64,000 nucleotides of DNA, taken from NCBI GenBank assembly GCA_027605045.1, contig JAQFWX010000024.1:372001-436000 (forward strand). The letters are read 5' to 3'. A model generated the notes under the pieces. The model did not search any database, had not been told where the DNA came from, and was given only the letters and a program-made list of their open reading frames with translations. A program made the position numbers and the translations under genes. The DNA is from Phallus indusiatus (Eukaryota; Basidiomycota; Agaricomycetes; Phallales; Phallaceae). Of this stretch, positions 60,526-64,000 are shown one piece after another (the first letter of the stretch is position 1; each line of letters opens with the position of its first letter).

Positions 60526-60538
60526 CCACCCCCCCCTT
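60526..60538 (-). other. Polypurine tract
   Basis: The minus strand reads AAGGGGGGGGTGG directly before the 3' LTR, as expected for plus-strand priming. Confidence 0.8.
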
Positions 60539-60567
60539 CAACAAGGCGGCGACCCGACGCCTGAGAT

Positions 60568-63500
60568 TCAGCAATTAGGACGCGGAAGGAAAATAAGACC
60601 GCCAATCATTCTGGGTGCATTCGGATGAGATCGATAGAAATCTTGTACGAGATCGTGTGCTGCGACATCTTTCTCGGGAATCCATTGGTCATGCTCTGGA
60701 CCATAGCCCTCCCAGCGAACCTTGAACTCCAGTCGTCGGCGGAAAACACGACTGTCTAATATTTCTTCAACCACATAATGTTCACCATCATCGCGAATCT
60801 CCGGGGGTGGAGGAGGTTTAGAACGACGACCTGGTATACTGTCCGGTCTCATTGGTTTCAACTTACTGACGTGGAACACGGGGTGAATTCGAGACATCGA
60901 TTTCGGTAGAACGAGTCGATATGAGCGGGTCCCGACTTTGGTCGCGATGGGAAATGGGCCTAGGAAACGATGCGATAATTTGGCAGATGGACGAGTGGTT
61001 TTGATATCGCTAGCATCTAGATAAACCTTATCTCCAGATTTGTAGTTAGGAGCCGGTAAATGTTTACGATCGTAGTACTTAGCCATGTCGTCCTTAGCCT
61101 TAAGAATCGCAGCGCGAGCTTCCTCCCAAGAATGAGACATCCTATTCTTGAAGTCATTAACCGATTCGATCTTCGATTCTGTTGAACGCGGTTCGAAACC
61201 CATTCGAGGATGGCGACCAGTATCGAGTTCGAAAGGTGTCGCTTGGGTAGCCGAATGAACATGATTGTTATATGCGAACTCGGCCATCGGTAGCAATCGA
61301 TCCCAGTCGTCTTGACGCTCAGAGGTGAAGATACGAAGATACTGCTCTACTTCAGCATTCGCTCGTTCTGTCTGACCATCGGTCTGGGGGTGGTATGCAG
61401 TAGAGCGCGCAAGCCGAATGCCAAGTAATCGAGAAAGTTCCTGGGTAAAACGAGACGAAAACTGAGGTCCGCGATCCGAGATGATCTTCTCGGGTAGTCC
61501 ATGCAGTTTCCAGACGTGTTGGAGGTAGAGAGATGCAAGGCCAGAAGCGTCAACAGTAGTAAATGTTGGGACGAAATGAACCCGTTTCGTCAACGAGTCT
61601 ACTACCGAGAGGATTGCGTCATAACCATTCGATTCGGGGAGTTCGACAATGAAATCGACCGATATGAATTGCCAAGGTCGATTTGGAGTTTCGGTAGGTT
61701 GTAGTTCGCCATATGGAGCATGTCGAGAAGGTTTCGTCCGCATACAAGTGTCGCAAGCCTCTACATACCGCTGTACATATCGAGAAATCCCCGGCCACCA
61801 AAAGGTTCGCGATACCAGTTCCAATGTTTTGAATCGACCTGGGTGACCGGCGAGTTTGGTGTCATGGTGTCGTTGGACGATTTCTCGCCGCAGATCGTCT
61901 ACTTCGGGAACGTAGATCTTCCCTCGGTAGTAAACGATGTCCTGATCTTCAGCCCATTCACTGGTGTGAACTGATCTCCCACCTATCGCCTTAAGGGATT
62001 CGATGGCTTTCGAAACGCTATCTTCTTGTTTGCCTTCTCTGTTCGCTTTCCGTATCTGGCCTAGGAATTCGTCCTCCTCCCCTCTAAGGCGGAATGTTTG
62101 CATGGCGTTGACGGCAAACATTTCGGGTCGGATTAGAGTGATATCTCGATTGTCCAACTTTCCCGAGCCATGATCGACACGACGCGAAAGGCCGTCGGGC
62201 TTACCCATCGATTTACCAGGTATATGCCGCAAGGTGAAATCGAAACGTGCGAGATAAACCGACCAACGAGCCTGCCTGCGATTTAGATTACGAGCCGTCA
62301 TGAAGTACTCTAGGTTTTTGTGATCCGTGCGAATGTCAATCGGATGAGTCGCACCTTCCAAGAAATGTCGCCACTCTTCTAATGCTCGAATGATAGCTAG
62401 CATCTCTTTATCGTGGATTTCGTAATTTCGCTCCACCGGGCTCAAAGCCTTCGAGAAGAAGGCCACTGGATGCCATTTGTTGTCCTCGAGAGAAGGTTGA
62501 GACAAGACGGCACCTGTCGCGAAATCAGAGCTGTCAGCTTCTACCCGATAGGGCTTCGATGGATCAGGAATCGCAAGAACCGGGGCAGAGGTCATTGCCG
62601 ATTTCAGAGAATCGAAAGCTTGTTGACAAATGTCGGACCAGATGAACGGGGCTTCTTTCTTAGTGAGACCAAATAAGGGGACAGCGATCAGTGAGAAGTC
62701 CTTGATAAATCGACGATAGAAGTTTGCGAAACCCAAAAACGACTGCACCTCGGTGACATTTTTCGGGACTGGCCAATCTCTGACACCCGACACCTTCGCG
62801 GGATCCATTTCGACAGTGTTCTCGGAGATGACCAGACCTAAATACTCAATCTTAGTACGACAGAATTCACACTTCTCGGCTTTGAGGTAGAGTTTGTGCT
62901 CCCTTAGCCGTTCTAAGACACGACGTGTGATGCGATCGTGTTCTTCTTTCGCTCTCGTGTAGATCAGGATATCGTCGATATAAACAGCCACAACCCCCTC
63001 CGTGATCATGTCTTCGAAAATCTCGTTCATCATCGTCTGGAAGGTCGCTGGACTGTTAGTCAAACCAAAGAACATGACCAAGGGTTCGAACAGTCCTCGA
63101 TTCGTGCGAAATGCTGCTTTCCACTCGTCGCCCTCTTTGATGCGAACATTGTTGTATCCCCATCTGACATCGAGTTTCGTGAAGTACTTCGCACCCCTTA
63201 ATTTGTTGACAAGTTCGGGAATTAGGGGTAACGGGTATCGATTTTTAATGGTCATCGCGTTGAGAGCCCGATAGTCTTGAATAAGTCGTAGAGAGCCGTC
63301 TTTCTTCTTGATAAAGAAAACCGGGGAAGCCATGGGCGATTTCGAGGGGCGGATTCGACCAGAACGAAGATTCTCTTCCAGAAACGCATCGAGCTCCTTC
63401 TGTTCGTTAGGCGAAAGGGGGTACACCTTGCAAAACTTGGGATCCGAATCAGGTAGAAGCTCTATCGCATGATCCCACTTCTTCGAGGGTGGCAATGAAT

Positions 63501-63999
63501 CGAAAGACTCTTTCGCAAAAACGTCTTCGAAATCGTGGAACATTTCGGGGACGATTTCTCGAAATCCAGATTTGAGTGTACCCCTTGTGTTATTCGCATG
63601 CGCCTGGGCCAATCGCTGTGAGATGGTTTCAGTTGCTCTGATGCGGCAACTGTCCAGGGGTTCTGAATTAAGAGAAACCGCGAACAGTCGATCTCCCTCT
63701 TCTGGGTGAAACTCATCCTCCACATTCACGAGGTCTGGCATATCTGGATCTGTGGATTCGGTTTCGTCAAGGGTGACAGGAGGGATTGCTCGAACTGAAC
63801 GTAGGAAACGTTTTGGGCCCTTCTTTTCGACAGGAGGCGGTCTACAAGATCGACATTCGGGATTACACCGGGTCAGCTCAACCTCGCCAGTTGAGTAGTC
63901 AATCACCGGGTTATGAGCCTTGAACCAGGGTAATCCAAGCAGCACTGGGTACTTGCCGAGGGCTGTGACGGCAAACATGACACGTTCGGAATGCGTCTG
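60568..63999 (-). CDS. pol: Chromovirus Pol polyprotein (protease end, RT, RNase H, integrase, chromodomain), partial
   Basis: The frame is open from the window edge to the stop at 60568. Residue numbers here count from the Met codon at 63978. Order: the end of the retropepsin region (VLLGLPWF, 12-19); RT with KKDGSLRLIQDYR and the YIDD active site at 333-336; RNase H with Asp481, Glu525 and Asp552; integrase zinc finger (H704 or H705, H712, C742, C745) and DDE residues Asp775, Asp835 and Glu871 (QTERAN); and a C-terminal chromodomain (YVVEEILDSR, then KVRWEGY and DQWIPEKDV). The chromodomain marks a chromovirus and is thought to direct integration to modified histones. No stop or frameshift lies in the visible 1144 codons. 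Confidence 0.95.
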   Translation of the reverse strand, partial: QTHSERVMFAVTALGKYPVLLGLPWFKAHNPVIDYSTGEVELTRCNPECRSCRPPPVEKKGPKRFLRSVRAIPPVTLDETESTDPDMPDLVNVEDEFHPEEGDRLFAVSLNSEPLDSCRIRATETISQRLAQAHANNTRGTLKSGFREIVPEMFHDFEDVFAKESFDSLPPSKKWDHAIELLPDSDPKFCKVYPLSPNEQKELDAFLEENLRSGRIRPSKSPMASPVFFIKKKDGSLRLIQDYRALNAMTIKNRYPLPLIPELVNKLRGAKYFTKLDVRWGYNNVRIKEGDEWKAAFRTNRGLFEPLVMFFGLTNSPATFQTMMNEIFEDMITEGVVAVYIDDILIYTRAKEEHDRITRRVLERLREHKLYLKAEKCEFCRTKIEYLGLVISENTVEMDPAKVSGVRDWPVPKNVTEVQSFLGFANFYRRFIKDFSLIAVPLFGLTKKEAPFIWSDICQQAFDSLKSAMTSAPVLAIPDPSKPYRVEADSSDFATGAVLSQPSLEDNKWHPVAFFSKALSPVERNYEIHDKEMLAIIRALEEWRHFLEGATHPIDIRTDHKNLEYFMTARNLNRRQARWSVYLARFDFTLRHIPGKSMGKPDGLSRRVDHGSGKLDNRDITLIRPEMFAVNAMQTFRLRGEEDEFLGQIRKANREGKQEDSVSKAIESLKAIGGRSVHTSEWAEDQDIVYYRGKIYVPEVDDLRREIVQRHHDTKLAGHPGRFKTLELVSRTFWWPGISRYVQRYVEACDTCMRTKPSRHAPYGELQPTETPNRPWQFISVDFIVELPESNGYDAILSVVDSLTKRVHFVPTFTTVDASGLASLYLQHVWKLHGLPEKIISDRGPQFSSRFTQELSRLLGIRLARSTAYHPQTDGQTERANAEVEQYLRIFTSERQDDWDRLLPMAEFAYNNHVHSATQATPFELDTGRHPRMGFEPRSTESKIESVNDFKNRMSHSWEEARAAILKAKDDMAKYYDRKHLPAPNYKSGDKVYLDASDIKTTRPSAKLSHRFLGPFPIATKVGTRSYRLVLPKSMSRIHPVFHVSKLKPMRPDSIPGRRSKPPPPPEIRDDGEHYVVEEILDSRVFRRRLEFKVRWEGYGPEHDQWIPEKDVAAHDLVQDFYRSHPNAPRMIGGLIFLPRPNC

Positions 64000-64000
64000 A

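Larger units (their letters stand above)
60163..64000 (-). mobile_element. Ty3/gypsy chromovirus, 3' part
   Basis: The element is transcribed on the minus strand. The window holds its pol 3' part, PPT and 3' LTR; the gag, 5' LTR and second target site lie beyond 64000. The 5 bp next to the LTR are TCAAT (60158-60162). The reading frame is open throughout, and a solo LTR of the same family lies at 21325, so the family has been active recently. Confidence 0.92.

Overview
The window looks like nuclear DNA of a mushroom-forming basidiomycete (Agaricomycetes). The genes have many short introns (about 45-75 bp). The recognisable families are typical of that group: Plavaka-type transposases, DUF6535-like membrane proteins, F-box proteins built on the agaric plan, a GH93-like secreted hydrolase, a CYP of the PPGPPG type and a chromodomain Ty3/gypsy element. 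No rRNA, tRNA or CRISPR array was seen. Exon borders given here were worked out by eye from reading frame, splice signals and recalled family motifs. DUF names are from memory and were not searched.

Layout. (1) 1-13 kb is transposon territory. It holds the 3' end of an unknown gene (2-457), a Plavaka-type transposase on the minus strand (5747-2379), a divergent gene for a coiled-coil/acidic protein (5932-8224), a small minus-strand coiled-coil gene (about 9104-8349), a Ulp1/C48-type cysteine protease with H, D and C in place (10302-12477), and an array of 25 CCACTG/CAGTGG hexamers ending in a CACTG terminus (12559-12991). Together these could be one large multi-gene CMC/Plavaka element. (2) 13-26 kb holds a DUF6535-like pseudogene interrupted by a solo LTR, a second solo LTR (21325-21676), a 667-bp TIR element (22021-22687) and an F-box gene (23887-25635). 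(3) 26.6-27.8 kb is a secreted GH93-like glycosidase. (4) 28.7-34.2 kb is a second Plavaka module: a DUF6532-like acidic-tail gene and an apparently intact 933-residue transposase, again head to head. (5) 35.9 kb is a tiny secreted cysteine-containing protein. (6) 38.6-48 kb holds two intact DUF6535-like paralogues in opposite orientation, with duplicated flanks. (7) 50.8-56 kb holds a 16-exon carnitine acetyltransferase and a second F-box gene. (8) 56.6-58.1 kb is a decayed, AT-rich Tc1/mariner-like element with about 140-bp TIRs. (9) 58.7-64 kb is a cytochrome P450 gene cut off by a Ty3/gypsy chromovirus that runs off the window end.

Host metabolic genes (GH93, carnitine acetyltransferase, P450) are islands among mobile elements and lineage-expanded families. 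Several insertions can be read precisely: 5-bp target duplications around two solo LTRs, TA duplications around two TIR elements, and gene disruption by an LTR or a whole retroelement in two cases. Segmental copying is also visible: three DUF6535-like copies share promoter or 3' sequence, two F-box genes share exon structure, and several non-coding stretches occur twice.
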